Assembly (NCBI GenBank): GCA_040367435.1
Contig: BAABWY010000004.1
Span: 1-64,000, forward strand
From: Hyphomicrobiales bacterium 4NK60-0047b
Lineage (GTDB): Bacteria > Pseudomonadota > Alphaproteobacteria > Rhizobiales > HXMU1428-3
DNA length: 64,000 bases
Direction of reading: 5' to 3'
Within the stretch, counting starts at the first letter, position 1; each line of letters begins with the position of its first letter. Both the position numbers and the translations under genes were made by a program. The notes under the pieces were generated by a model. That model worked only from the letters and a program-made list of their open reading frames with translations, was not told the origin of the DNA and ran no database searches. Shown one piece after another: positions 34,573-43,885 of this stretch.

Positions 34573-34760
34573 CTTCGTGGTTACGATGACCTAAAACACT
34601 CCCTTATGTAAATACTTTAATCTGTTCCATAAGTCTTGATGGGGGACAGTTTGACTTAGAGGATTTATTTTTTCTTGTGAGAAACTTAGTTTTTTAGAAG
34701 TCTGATCAAAGATTTTTCTTTGCTTATGACAGAAAAAACTTGGGAGGTTGAAGTTACACA

Positions 34761-36882
34761 ATGAACTTTAAGGCAATATTATTAGGAGGGGTGCTTGCGT
34801 CGCTTGCCGTTACGCCTGTCCTTTCTGACGGGCATAAAGTAATTAGTCCGAAAAAAATAAAAGACGTAACAAGTAAAATAGATTCTTCAGCGATTATTGC
34901 AAATGATAAGGATGATAAGAACTGGCCGACCCATGGACTTAATTATGGTGAGACACGTTATAGCACATTAGATTAAATCAAAAGAAAAAATGTTGCTAAA
35001 CTCGGTTTGAGTTGGTCAACTTCACTTGAGTCTCGACGCAGTGTTGAAGCGACACCAATTGTTGTTGATGGTGTTATGTTTGTTTCTTCTTCTTGGAGCA
35101 TTGTTCATGCAATTGATGCCGTATCTGGAAAAGAACTCTGGCGTTATGATCCTGAAGTTCCAAAAGATTATGCCGGTAAAGGTTGCTGTGATGTGGTTAA
35201 CCGTGGTGTTGCTGTTTATAAGGGCATGATTTTTGTTGGAGCTTTTGATGGAAACTTACATGCTATTGATGCCGCAACTGGTAAACGCGTCTGGAAGACA
35301 GACACTATAATTGATCGAACTCGAAATTATACAATTACTGGCGCTCCGCGTGTTTATAATGGGAAAGTTTTGATTGGTAATGGTGGTGCTGAATATGGTG
35401 TGCGTGGGTACATCACAGCTTTTGATTATAAGAGCGGCCAGAAATCATGGCGTTGGTTTTCTGTGCCAGGAGCACCAAATAAAGCTTATGAAAATGCTTC
35501 TATGAAAAAAACTGCCAAGACTTGGGATATTTCTGCCGAGTTTTGGAAAGCCGGTGGTGGTGGCACCATTTGGGATTCTATGGCTTTTGACCTTGAGCTT
35601 AATCTTGTTTATGTGGGTGTTGGTAATGGTAGCCCATGGAGCCAGAAAATCCGTAGCTCTAAAGGAGGTGATAACCTTTATTTAAGTTCTGTTGTTGCTT
35701 TGAATGCAGATAGTGGTGAATATCATTGTCATTACCAGACAACTCCTGGTGATACTTGGGACTACACATCAACACAACAGATCATACTTGATGACATTGA
35801 GCTTGATGGTAAAAAACGTAAAGTGTTTATGCAGGCTCCTAAGAATGGTTTCTTCTTTGTTGTTGATAGAACTGACTGCTCATTTATTTCAGCAAAACCA
35901 TTTGTAAAAGTCACTTGGGCAACAGGTCACGATAAAAATGGTAAGGCAATTGTTGCCAAAGGCGCTCGCTATGAGAATGGTTCGACTTACGAAGCTGTTC
36001 CTAGTGCTTATGGTGGTCATAACTGGCATTCAATGTCTTTTAACCGCAAAACTGGTCTGGTTTACCTCCCAACACAGGGCATTACTCTTACATATACTGA
36101 TGACCCGAACTGGAAACTTAATACTCAAGTTTCAGGCCAGGCAATGTCTGGTATGGGGTGGAACCTTGGCGTTGTATTCAATAAAGTACCACCGAAGGAA
36201 AAACCTTTTGGTCAGCTCTTGGCTTGGGACCCTGTTAAACAAAAACCGGCTTGGAAGGTGCAATATGCATCACCTTGGAATGGTGGAACATTGACCACTG
36301 CTGGTGATCTTGTTTTCCAAGGTACGGCTGATGGACGCTTTATCGCTTATGATGCGATTTCTGGTAAGTCTCTATGGCGAACACCTGTTGGAACCGGTGT
36401 TGTTGCAGCACCAATTACCTGGGAACATAATGGTAAACAGTATGTCTCTATCGCAGTTGGTTGGGGTGGTGTTTATGGCCAGTTGCAAAGAGCCACAGAA
36501 ACAGCTGGACCTGGACGTATTTATACTTTCGCTGTTGGAGATACCGCTAAAATGCCATCACTCGTAAAGCGTGATCCGGCGAAATTATTAACTGGTGTTG
36601 CTTACAAGAAAGAAGACTTTGGACCAGGCGCGGACCTTTATGTGGCCAACTGTCTGTTCTGCCATGGTGTTCCTGGTGTGAACAATGGTGGTAACATTCA
36701 GAACTTGGGCTATTCAGATAAAGCAACGATTGAAAATTTACATGATATTGTTTTAACAGACGCCCCTTCAGGGAAAAGGAATGCCTAACTTTAAAGGCAA
36801 GCTATCCAAAGAGCAGACAAAACAAATTTCTGCTTTTATTCAAGGTGTAGCTGATTCATTGAAACCAAAACCTAAAAAGTAA
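34761..36882 (+). pseudogene. PQQ-dependent alcohol dehydrogenase (quinohemoprotein), nonsense plus frameshift
   Basis: A quinoprotein with signal peptide (MNFKAILLGGVLASLAVTPV), the vicinal Cys pair of alcohol dehydrogenases (GKGCCDVVNRG), active-site GDTWDY, beta-propeller tryptophan-docking repeats, and a C-terminal heme c motif CLFCH. Two lesions: TAA at 34974 replaces the Gln of LDQI..., and one extra A in GGGAAAAGG near 36765 shifts the last 40 codons, which otherwise read GMPNFKGKLSKEQTKQI to TAA 36882. A fragment starting at 35007 could still be translated, but without the export signal. It would have oxidised alcohols in the periplasm. Confidence 0.85.
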
Positions 36883-36907
36883 GTTCTGTTAAATAACTTA
36901 GAATAAG

Positions 36908-36936
36908 GCCTGTACCGGAAGAATTCTGGTGCAGGC
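36908..36936 (+). terminator. Terminator after PQQ dehydrogenase gene
   Basis: GCCTGTACCGGA and TTCTGGTGCAGGC pair (one or two mismatches) over a short loop, followed by TATTTTGTTTT. Confidence 0.65.
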
Positions 36937-37131
36937 TATTTTGTTTTAGATTTATAGGAATTTCCTGAAGGAAAATTTACTAAAATCTTACCCTTGTTGT
37001 CATGATTTACCAAGTCTTCAGCGTTCATTGCCAAGTCAATGTTGCTCAACTGAATTAGAGTTTCTTCATTGAATTTATTCTGTTGGTTTTTCAAAAAATT
37101 TACTTAGGCGATTAGTGTAAAGAGGTTCTCT

Positions 37132-38886
37132 GTGGTTGAAGATACACATGTTAGTGAGATGGCTTTGAGTGATACCCTTAACTTAAATACAGAGACTTTG
37201 AGTACTGTTCCCAAAAACAATATTTCTCATGTTTTGGGGCACCGTGATTTACCATTGATAGAGAAAACAATACCGACGTTGTTACAAGACATAGTTGCTC
37301 GTTTTCCTGACAATGAAGCTGCTGTTTTTTGCGAACAAAATATCCGTTGGAAATATTCTGAATTTTCAGCCGCTGTTGATGCATTGGCAGGTGGACTATA
37401 TCGTTTAGGTTTTAAAAAAGGAGATCGTCTTGGTATTTGGTCTCCAAATAGGTATGAGTGGCTATTAACTCAATTTGCGACAGCTCGCCTTGGGATTGTT
37501 CTTGTTAACATTAACCCAGCATACAGGGTTTTTGAGCTTGAATATGCTCTTAATAAAGTTGGTTGCCGCGGGATCATTACAGCGAATAGTTTTAAGTCTT
37601 CTAATTATGTTGGGATGCTTGAAAACCTTATAAATAATCATGATATAAATTCAGATGTTGCCACTTCTAATTCTCAATCTTTTAAGGACCTTATTGTTAT
37701 TTGTATGGGAGATGAAATCCCTTCAGGTATTCTTGGTTTTGATGAGATTGTTGATACAGGATGTGATGTTGAAGTTGATGAACTTGATTTGATTTCTAAT
37801 AGTTTGTGCGCTGACGATGTGATTAATATTCAATTTACAAGTGGTACAACCGGCTTACCCAAAGGGGCCTGTCTTACGCATATAAATATAATTAATAATG
37901 CGCATTTTGTGACTTTAGCCATGAAGCTGACAGAACAAGACCGGCTTTGTATTCCCGTGCCATTTTATCATTGTTTTGGAATGGTTATGGGAACACTTGG
38001 CTGTGTGACTAAAGGGGCTGCCATGGTTGTGCCGGGAGAGGGGTTTGAACCTGGCGCAACAATAAATGCGGTGTCTAAAGAAAAATGCACTGCGTTATAT
38101 GGTGTGCCAACTATGTTTGTTTCTCAATTGGATTTGCCCAACTTTGATGGCTATGATTTATCGAATTTGCGTACAGGTATTATGGCGGGGGCGCCGTGTC
38201 CTGTTGAGGTGATGAAGAAAGTTCAATCTCGTATGAATATGAGTGAGGTCACCATTGCTTATGGGATGACAGAAACCAGCCCGGTTTCTTTTCAGAGTTA
38301 TGTTGATGACCCGCTTGATAAGCGTGTTTCATCTGTAGGGCGGATACATCGCCATGTTGAAGTAAAAATTGTTGATGAAGTTGGTGCGACAGTTCCTGTT
38401 GGTGTTCAAGGGGAGTTATTAACTCGAGGCTATTCGGTTATGAAGGGCTAGTGGGGGGACCAGTCTCAGACGGATGCTACCATCGATGAAGATGGGTGGT
38501 TACATACAGGGGATTGGGCTACACTCGATGAAGAAGGTTATTGCAAGATAACCGGCCGGGTTAAAGATATGATTTGCTGCGGCGGAGAGAATATTTATCC
38601 ACGTGAAATTGAAGAATTTCTATTTAGTCATCCTTCAATTTCACAGGCGCAAGTGTTTGGAATTCCAAATGATCTTTATGGCGAGGTTACTTGTGCCTGG
38701 ATCATCATTAAAGATGGTGAAACACTCACTGAAGATGAAGTGATTGCTTTTTGCAAACTCAATATAGCGCACTTTAAGGTTCCGGCTTTCGTCAGGTTTA
38801 AAGAAGAATTTCCTATGACTATTTCGGGAAAACCGCAGAAGTTCCTGATGAGAGACAAAATGGTAGAAGAACTCTCTCTTCAATAA
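37132..38886 (+). pseudogene. Acyl-CoA synthetase (FadD-like) with nonsense codon
   Basis: A 584-codon adenylate-forming enzyme, GTG start at 37132. P-loop [12 protein letters not shown] and [15 protein letters not shown] are intact. TAG at 38449 replaces a residue in the conserved MKGYWGDQ-type segment (Tyr codon expected), and the same frame continues to TAA at 38884 with TGDWATLDEEGYCKITGR, GGENIYPREIEEFL and the C-terminal TISGKPQKFLMRDK. Apart from the single stop the gene is whole, so the change may be recent. It would activate medium-chain fatty acids. Confidence 0.82.
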
Positions 38887-38933
38887 GCTCATCAACTTTT
38901 TCCATTATTTTAGTTAGTTAATGAAACAAGGTA

Positions 38934-40457
38934 TTGATTATGATCATTGATAAATTTAGCGCTGTTGACAGATCTTATGAGACAGCAAAGTTAAATTTCA
39001 AAAATGAAATTCCAAAGGATTTTAATTTTGCTTGTGTTGTCATAGGGCGGATACCTGAATGGTATTCGGTGTTGTTTGGCTGTATGAAGGCCGGTGTTAT
39101 TTCTATGCCAGGCACTAATTTGTTAACGGCAAAAGATATTACTTATCGGGTTAATCATTCTGGTGCGAAGGCGGTTATTGTTTCTGAAGAACATTGCTCA
39201 AAAGTAGATGAGATCAAGAAAGCTTGTCCGACTTTGGAATATTTTATAGTAGTTGGTGATTATGAAGCTCCTAAAAAAAGTTTGTTTGGTGTTTTTAATA
39301 TTGGCGGCAATAACAAATGGTTGAATTTTGATGATTTATGCCATGATCAAAGTGTTGAAGTTGATAGATCCAAGATTGGGAATACTGTTTCTTCTGACAT
39401 GATGATGGCTTATTTTACATCAGGAACCACAGCTTTACCAAAGATGGTTCCACGTGATTATAGTTATGCGCTTGCCCATGCCGCTACTGGACTTTTTTGG
39501 ATGGATCTATCTGAAAAAGATATTCACTGGACATTAACTGACACTGGGTGGGCTAAAGCGGCTTGGGGTATGCTGTTTCCACAATTGTTACTTGGAGCGT
39601 CGATTGTTCTTTATGACTCAGAGGGGCAGTTTGATGTTGAAGCTCATCTCAACCTTATTCATAAATTAGGAGTGACTACTTTTTGTGCTCCACCGACTGT
39701 CTATCGTTTGTTTGCGCAAAGAGATTTAAAAGGATTTGATTTTTCTAGTTTAAGACGCTGCATTGGGGCAGGTGAGCCCTTAAATCCGGAAGTCATTCGT
39801 TATTGGCAAGATGTGACTGATACAATTGTTGCTGATGGTTATGGGCAGACAGAGACGATTAATATCGTTGGTAATTTTCCAGACAAAGAAACGAAAATTG
39901 GTTCGATGGGATTGCCTGTACCTGGTTTTGATGTCGATATTGTTAGTGATGAGGGAGAAAGAATGCCGGATAATGAGGTTGGTAATATTGCGATTAATAT
40001 TGAACATGAGTGGCCAGCTGGTTTGTTTGAGGGCTATTATACAGAAGATGGTTTAGATAAACCCTCTTTTCGTCATGGATGGTATTTTACGGGTGACACA
40101 GCCAAGCGAGATGAAAATGGCTATCTTTGGTTTGTTGGGCGGGCGGATGATCTTATTAGTTCAGTAGGGTATCGTATCAGCCCGTTTGAAGTGGAAAGTT
40201 CTTTGCTTGAGCATGATGCCGTTGCTGAAAGTGCTGTGATTGGACAAGTAGATGAAACCAGAGGGCAGGTTGTTATGGCCTATATAATTTTAGCAGCTGG
40301 CTATGAACCTACTGAAAAGTTAGCAAAAGAAATTCAGGAATTTTGTAAACAGCACACTGCACCATATAAATATCCTCGTATTGTTGAATTTGTTGAAGAA
40401 TTACCTAAAACAATTTCCGGGAAAATACGCCGGGTTGAATTACGTGAAAAAAGTTAA
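38934..40457 (+). pseudogene. ACSM-like acyl-CoA synthetase with in-frame N-terminal deletion
   Basis: 507 residues, open throughout. Its start, LNFKNEIPKDFNFAC, matches the ACSM N-terminus, but the next residues are VVIGRIPEWYSVLFGCMKAG, which normally lie about 75 residues later. Comparison with the intact paralogue at 10822-12441 (FNFAEDVVDYWA ... VLVVLPRIPEW) shows that the intervening N-terminal segment is missing. Core motifs AYFTSGTTALPKMVPRDYS, GYGQTETINIVG and ISGKIRRVELREK remain. The enzyme may not fold correctly. An altered but functional protein is the alternative. Confidence 0.7.
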
Positions 40458-40519
40458 GTAATCAATTTATCTGTTTTGATGGCTGCTGTTTGTCCTGAGG
40501 TGATGTTTGCTTTGTAAGC

Positions 40520-40801
40520 TTATTGCCACTCAAGCTGTTCTAATTTTTCACGAAACGCGAATCTGATGATGTGACTTTCAATTATTGACTTGCTTTGGTT
40601 CAAGTCTTCGTTTGTTTCAGCTGTGACTTTAAAGATTAAGTTGTTTTTATCTACGAGGAATTCGACTTTTCCGCAAGGAAAGTCAACTTTACCTTGGGTG
40701 TTGGAATAGGTGGTCTCAACTTTATGAGCGAAGTGTTTGCACATTTGTACGAGGTATTTTTCAGGGGTTTCTGTTGTGAACTGGCTTTGACTACTTAACA
40801 T
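40520..40801 (-). CDS. DUF2218 protein
   Basis: 93 residues, resembling DUF2218: LVQMCKHFAHKVETTYSNTQ, GKVDFPCGKVEFLVDKNN and a C-terminal FAFREKLEQLEWQ. This small family is often found beside siderophore or heme transport genes, and here lies 24 bp from the siderophore-type ABC ATPase on the same strand. The biochemical role is unknown. Confidence 0.75.
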   Translation of the reverse strand: MLSSQSQFTTETPEKYLVQMCKHFAHKVETTYSNTQGKVDFPCGKVEFLVDKNNLIFKVTAETNEDLNQSKSIIESHIIRFAFREKLEQLEWQ

Positions 40802-40825
40802 TTCTATCTCCTTTTTGAATGAAAT

Positions 40826-41611
40826 TTACTTTTTTGTTTTTATTGGTGCAATAATTTCTATGCGCTGGGTATTATAGTTTGTTGACTCTATTTTGGCTTC
40901 AACTTGGTATACTTCTGATAGTGTTTTTTCAGTTAAAACTTCAAGTGGTTTGCCTGATGCTATGAGTTCTCCATTATTAAGAAGGATGAGTTTGTCGCAA
41001 TATTTGAGTGCTAAATTAAGATCGTGCAGTGCGATGATTGCAATTTTTTCGTTTGATTTAATTATGTTTCTCATCTCAGAAAGAACCGTTAAGCGCCAGT
41101 GTAAATCTAAAGCGCTTGTTGGTTCATCTAGCAAGTAAATATCTGGTGAACGTAGGAGAAGCATTGTTAAACCAACAAGCTGACGTTTGCCGCCAGATAA
41201 ACTTTCAAGTGGTTTTAAGGCTTCCTCTCGTAGGCCAAACAATTCTAGTTGTTCTGTGATTGTTGTTTGTAGTGGCTCATTTGATAGTGGTAGATTTAAT
41301 GCTCTAGCTAAACTCCATAATAATTCATAAGGCGTTAGTGAACTTGCTTGAGGTGGTGTTTGTGTCATTAAACCAAAAATTTGACTGCGTTTTTTTCTCG
41401 AGATATGCGTAATATCATTTGAGTTATAAGTTGCGACTTGTTCTGCATTTCCGGGCCACAATAGTGATTTGAGTAAAGTTGATTTACCTGCTGCATTCGG
41501 GCCAATGAGGCCAACGACTTCTCCTGGATATATAATTGGAAGGGAGAGGTTTTTAAGTGCGTGTTGTTTACCGTACCAGAGATTTAATTGAGTGATTTCA
41601 AGGGAATTCAT
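40826..41611 (-). CDS. Siderophore-type ABC transporter ATPase (FecE/FepC-like)
   Basis: 261 residues. Walker A GLIGPNAAGKSTLLKSLL, signature LSGGKRQLVGLTMLL, Walker B DIYLLDEPTSALDLHW, H-loop IALHDLNLALKYC. Cytoplasmic energy unit of an Fe-siderophore/heme/B12-type importer with the FecCD permease and FecB-like binding protein of the same operon. The start overlaps the permease stop by 4 bp. Confidence 0.9.
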   Translation of the reverse strand: MNSLEITQLNLWYGKQHALKNLSLPIIYPGEVVGLIGPNAAGKSTLLKSLLWPGNAEQVATYNSNDITHISRKKRSQIFGLMTQTPPQASSLTPYELLWSLARALNLPLSNEPLQTTITEQLELFGLREEALKPLESLSGGKRQLVGLTMLLLRSPDIYLLDEPTSALDLHWRLTVLSEMRNIIKSNEKIAIIALHDLNLALKYCDKLILLNNGELIASGKPLEVLTEKTLSEVYQVEAKIESTNYNTQRIEIIAPIKTKK

Positions 41612-42663
41612 AGACGTTGCCCCCTAGTAAAAATTAGTACAACTAAAATTGGTACGCCGATGAATGATGTAATTATACCTACTGGAATGAGTATGCCTGG
41701 CATGAGTGTTTTTGATATCAGTGAAGCAAAAGATAAAATTACTGCACTGCAAAGGCACGCACCAGGTAAGAGAAAACGATGGTCTTCACCTAAAATCAAT
41801 CGTGCTATATGAGGCCCAACGAGACCGATGAAACCAATTGTGCCAACGAAACAAACTGAAAAGGCAGTTAGGACTGAAACGCGTAAGATCATAAGCAGTC
41901 TGTAACGTTCTATGTTTAAGCCTATGCTAGTTACTTGATTTTCTCCGCTTCTTAAAAGGGTCATGATCCATATGTTGCGCAAACTAAAGGGGAGAATGAT
42001 AAGAAAAATAATGCAAACAATTATTACCTCTGGCCAGCCAGCTTTCGTCAGGTTGCCGATGGTCCAAAATACGATTTGCTGTACAGCTTCCGCAGACGCT
42101 ACATATTGCAAAAGACTGGTTAGGGCGTTGCACAAAAACATGATGGCCACGCCAAATAGTATGATTGTATTTTTAGAGCCGGATTGGATTGCAGTACTGA
42201 ATATTATGAGTGCACTTGCTATGAGTGCAAAAAGAAGACTCAATGCTGGGACTATTATTGAAGTGGGCAAAAATGGAATAGTATTTGTAAAAGTGCCTGC
42301 GAAGACAATCGCGCAACTTGCTCCTAGCACTGCGGCTGACGAAATGCCAAGAGTAAAGGGGCTTGCTAAAGGATTGTTTAATCCCGTTTGAGTTTCAATG
42401 CCAGCTAGACCAAGTGCACAACCGATGATGATAGCAATGAGTGCATCGGGCAAGCGGATGTCCCAGAGGATAATTCTATCTGTAGTTGATAGACTTTCAG
42501 GTGAGATCAGGCCATTTAAGATCGTTAGAAAAGATAAGTTTGATGGACCTGTCATGATGTCCAGGGATAGAAATGCAATACAAAGAAAAAATAAACAAAA
42601 GAGAAAGCTGATCTTTTGATAGCTCTTTATTTTATACTGATCATGTAAATTAATTGATTTCAT
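41608..42663 (-). CDS. FecCD-family ABC permease
   Basis: 351 residues, about 10 membrane segments. LPDALIAIIIGCALGLAGIE, LASPFTLGISSAAVLGASCA and GFIGLVGPHIARLILG are FecCD signatures. Serves as both halves of the permease dimer. Lies between its ATPase and binding-protein genes. Confidence 0.92.
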   Translation of the reverse strand: MKSINLHDQYKIKSYQKISFLFCLFFLCIAFLSLDIMTGPSNLSFLTILNGLISPESLSTTDRIILWDIRLPDALIAIIIGCALGLAGIETQTGLNNPLASPFTLGISSAAVLGASCAIVFAGTFTNTIPFLPTSIIVPALSLLFALIASALIIFSTAIQSGSKNTIILFGVAIMFLCNALTSLLQYVASAEAVQQIVFWTIGNLTKAGWPEVIIVCIIFLIILPFSLRNIWIMTLLRSGENQVTSIGLNIERYRLLMILRVSVLTAFSVCFVGTIGFIGLVGPHIARLILGEDHRFLLPGACLCSAVILSFASLISKTLMPGILIPVGIITSFIGVPILVVLIFTRGQRL

Positions 42664-42665
42664 TA

Positions 42666-43796
42666 TTATTTTTCTAATGTTGTTAGATAGATACCATCTA
42701 ATTTAAAGATAAGAAATTGATCGTAAATTTCTAACATTGTTTTGTCTGGGGTGAGGTCTTTGAAAAGTTCTGGGTTGATCCATTTTGCAAAACTTTCAAT
42801 TGCAACTATATTAAAAGGAGAGTTATAGAAGTTGTGCCAAATGCCATGAGCGCGACCCGTTTGAACGGCCTTTAAAGATTGCATTGCAGGGGATGATAGT
42901 GCACGTTTTAATGATTTTTGGGCTAGGTTTTTATTCGATGTTGGGCCGAGCACAGGGATGACTTTACCATTTTCGAATTCTTCTTTTGTTCCTGAAACTG
43001 TGCCGATCCACACGTCTGGGTTTTCTGTTAACAAGAACTCCATTGAATGCCGCCCTGTAGGGCCGGGTGCTATTGGAGTTGAAATGTTTTTCCCGCCAAG
43101 AAGATTGATAAAGGGGCCAAGCATGCCGCTTGCCATACCGACGCAGCAATCAAATCGGCCAATGTGGGCTTGTAAAAACACTGTTGGTTTTTTACCTGTG
43201 TATCCTGATAATCGTTTCTTGATTTTTTTAATTCGTTGTTGATAAAATTGAATGTATTTATTTGCGTTCTCTTCTTTACCTAGGGCTTTTCCTAATGCTT
43301 GAATGGAGGGGACTGTGTTTTGAAGCGGGTTCATTCTAAAATCAATAAAAATGATTTTAATGCCTGCTTTTTGGAGCTGATTGATCAGTTCTTTGTTTTT
43401 TGCTCCGGGGCCATGATCTTTAATGCCGAAAATGGCTAGATCAGGTTGGAGTGTTATGATTTTTTCAGTTGAGATGCTATCTGCATTTTGTAATCCGAAA
43501 TATTTTATCTTATCGTAATTAGTAAATTTTTCTTTGAGCTTTTTTTCCAAAACAGGGTTGGTGTCTCTTAATGGATTTAACATGCCAACAATACGTTTGA
43601 TTGGATTTTCTTTATCGAGCAATGCAAGGGTTGTTAAATAGCGTCCTTCGCTCAAGATGATTCGAGAGGCTGGCTTTTCTAGAGTGATGGTTCTTTCTAG
43701 AACATCTTTTATTATCAGCTGTTTTGCAGCGGATAGGTTTGTTTGAATTAACAAAAAAGCTAGGATTAAAATTAATTTTTTCATTTTATTTTTCAA
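42666..43796 (-). CDS. Periplasmic iron-complex binding protein (FecB/BtuF-like)
   Basis: 376 residues: N-terminal signal peptide (KKLILILAFLLIQTNLSAA), then an IKDVLERTITLEKPASRIIL opening typical of type III binding proteins, with KIIFIDFRMNPLQNTVPS and RFDCCVGMASGML in the body. It delivers an iron complex or heme to the FecCD-type permease. The paired Cys (DCCVG) is uncommon. The gene is separated from the receptor gene by a strong terminator, so it is transcribed apart or by read-through. Confidence 0.85.
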   Translation of the reverse strand: MKNKMKKLILILAFLLIQTNLSAAKQLIIKDVLERTITLEKPASRIILSEGRYLTTLALLDKENPIKRIVGMLNPLRDTNPVLEKKLKEKFTNYDKIKYFGLQNADSISTEKIITLQPDLAIFGIKDHGPGAKNKELINQLQKAGIKIIFIDFRMNPLQNTVPSIQALGKALGKEENANKYIQFYQQRIKKIKKRLSGYTGKKPTVFLQAHIGRFDCCVGMASGMLGPFINLLGGKNISTPIAPGPTGRHSMEFLLTENPDVWIGTVSGTKEEFENGKVIPVLGPTSNKNLAQKSLKRALSSPAMQSLKAVQTGRAHGIWHNFYNSPFNIVAIESFAKWINPELFKDLTPDKTMLEIYDQFLIFKLDGIYLTTLEK

Positions 43797-43817
43797 GCTC
43801 TGTTTTTAAAATATATA

Positions 43818-43851
43818 AACTCCATCCTCTCGCAAATGAGAGGATGGAGTT
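43818..43851 (-). terminator. Strong terminator after the TonB-dependent receptor gene
   Basis: Perfect 14-bp arms (AACTCCATCCTCTC / GAGAGGATGGAGTT) around a 6-nt loop, then a T/A-rich run on the minus strand. A second, smaller hairpin (CCAAGAA / TTCTTGG) lies at 43857-43882. Confidence 0.85.
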
Positions 43852-43885
43852 CTTTTCCAAGAATAGAAATGTCTGTTCTTGGGGG

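Larger units (their letters stand above)
33225..34649 (-). mobile_element. Degenerate IS3-family insertion sequence
   Basis: Imperfect terminal inverted repeats flank the element: left 33225-33250 (CTGTCCGTCATCAAATAAAA...) and right 34624-34649, whose complement starts CTGTCCCCCATCAAGACTTA. Both transposase frames are damaged. No clear target duplication is visible. It lies between a truncated gene tail and a damaged PQQ dehydrogenase gene. Confidence 0.75.

Noticed and set aside
33225-34649. Active transposon
   Set aside because: OrfA has an internal deletion and OrfB a frameshift, and no target duplication was seen.
34974-34976. TAA as a sense (Gln) codon in the PQQ dehydrogenase gene
   Set aside because: Many genes in the window end in TAA, and the same gene has a separate frameshift; a simple nonsense mutation is more likely.
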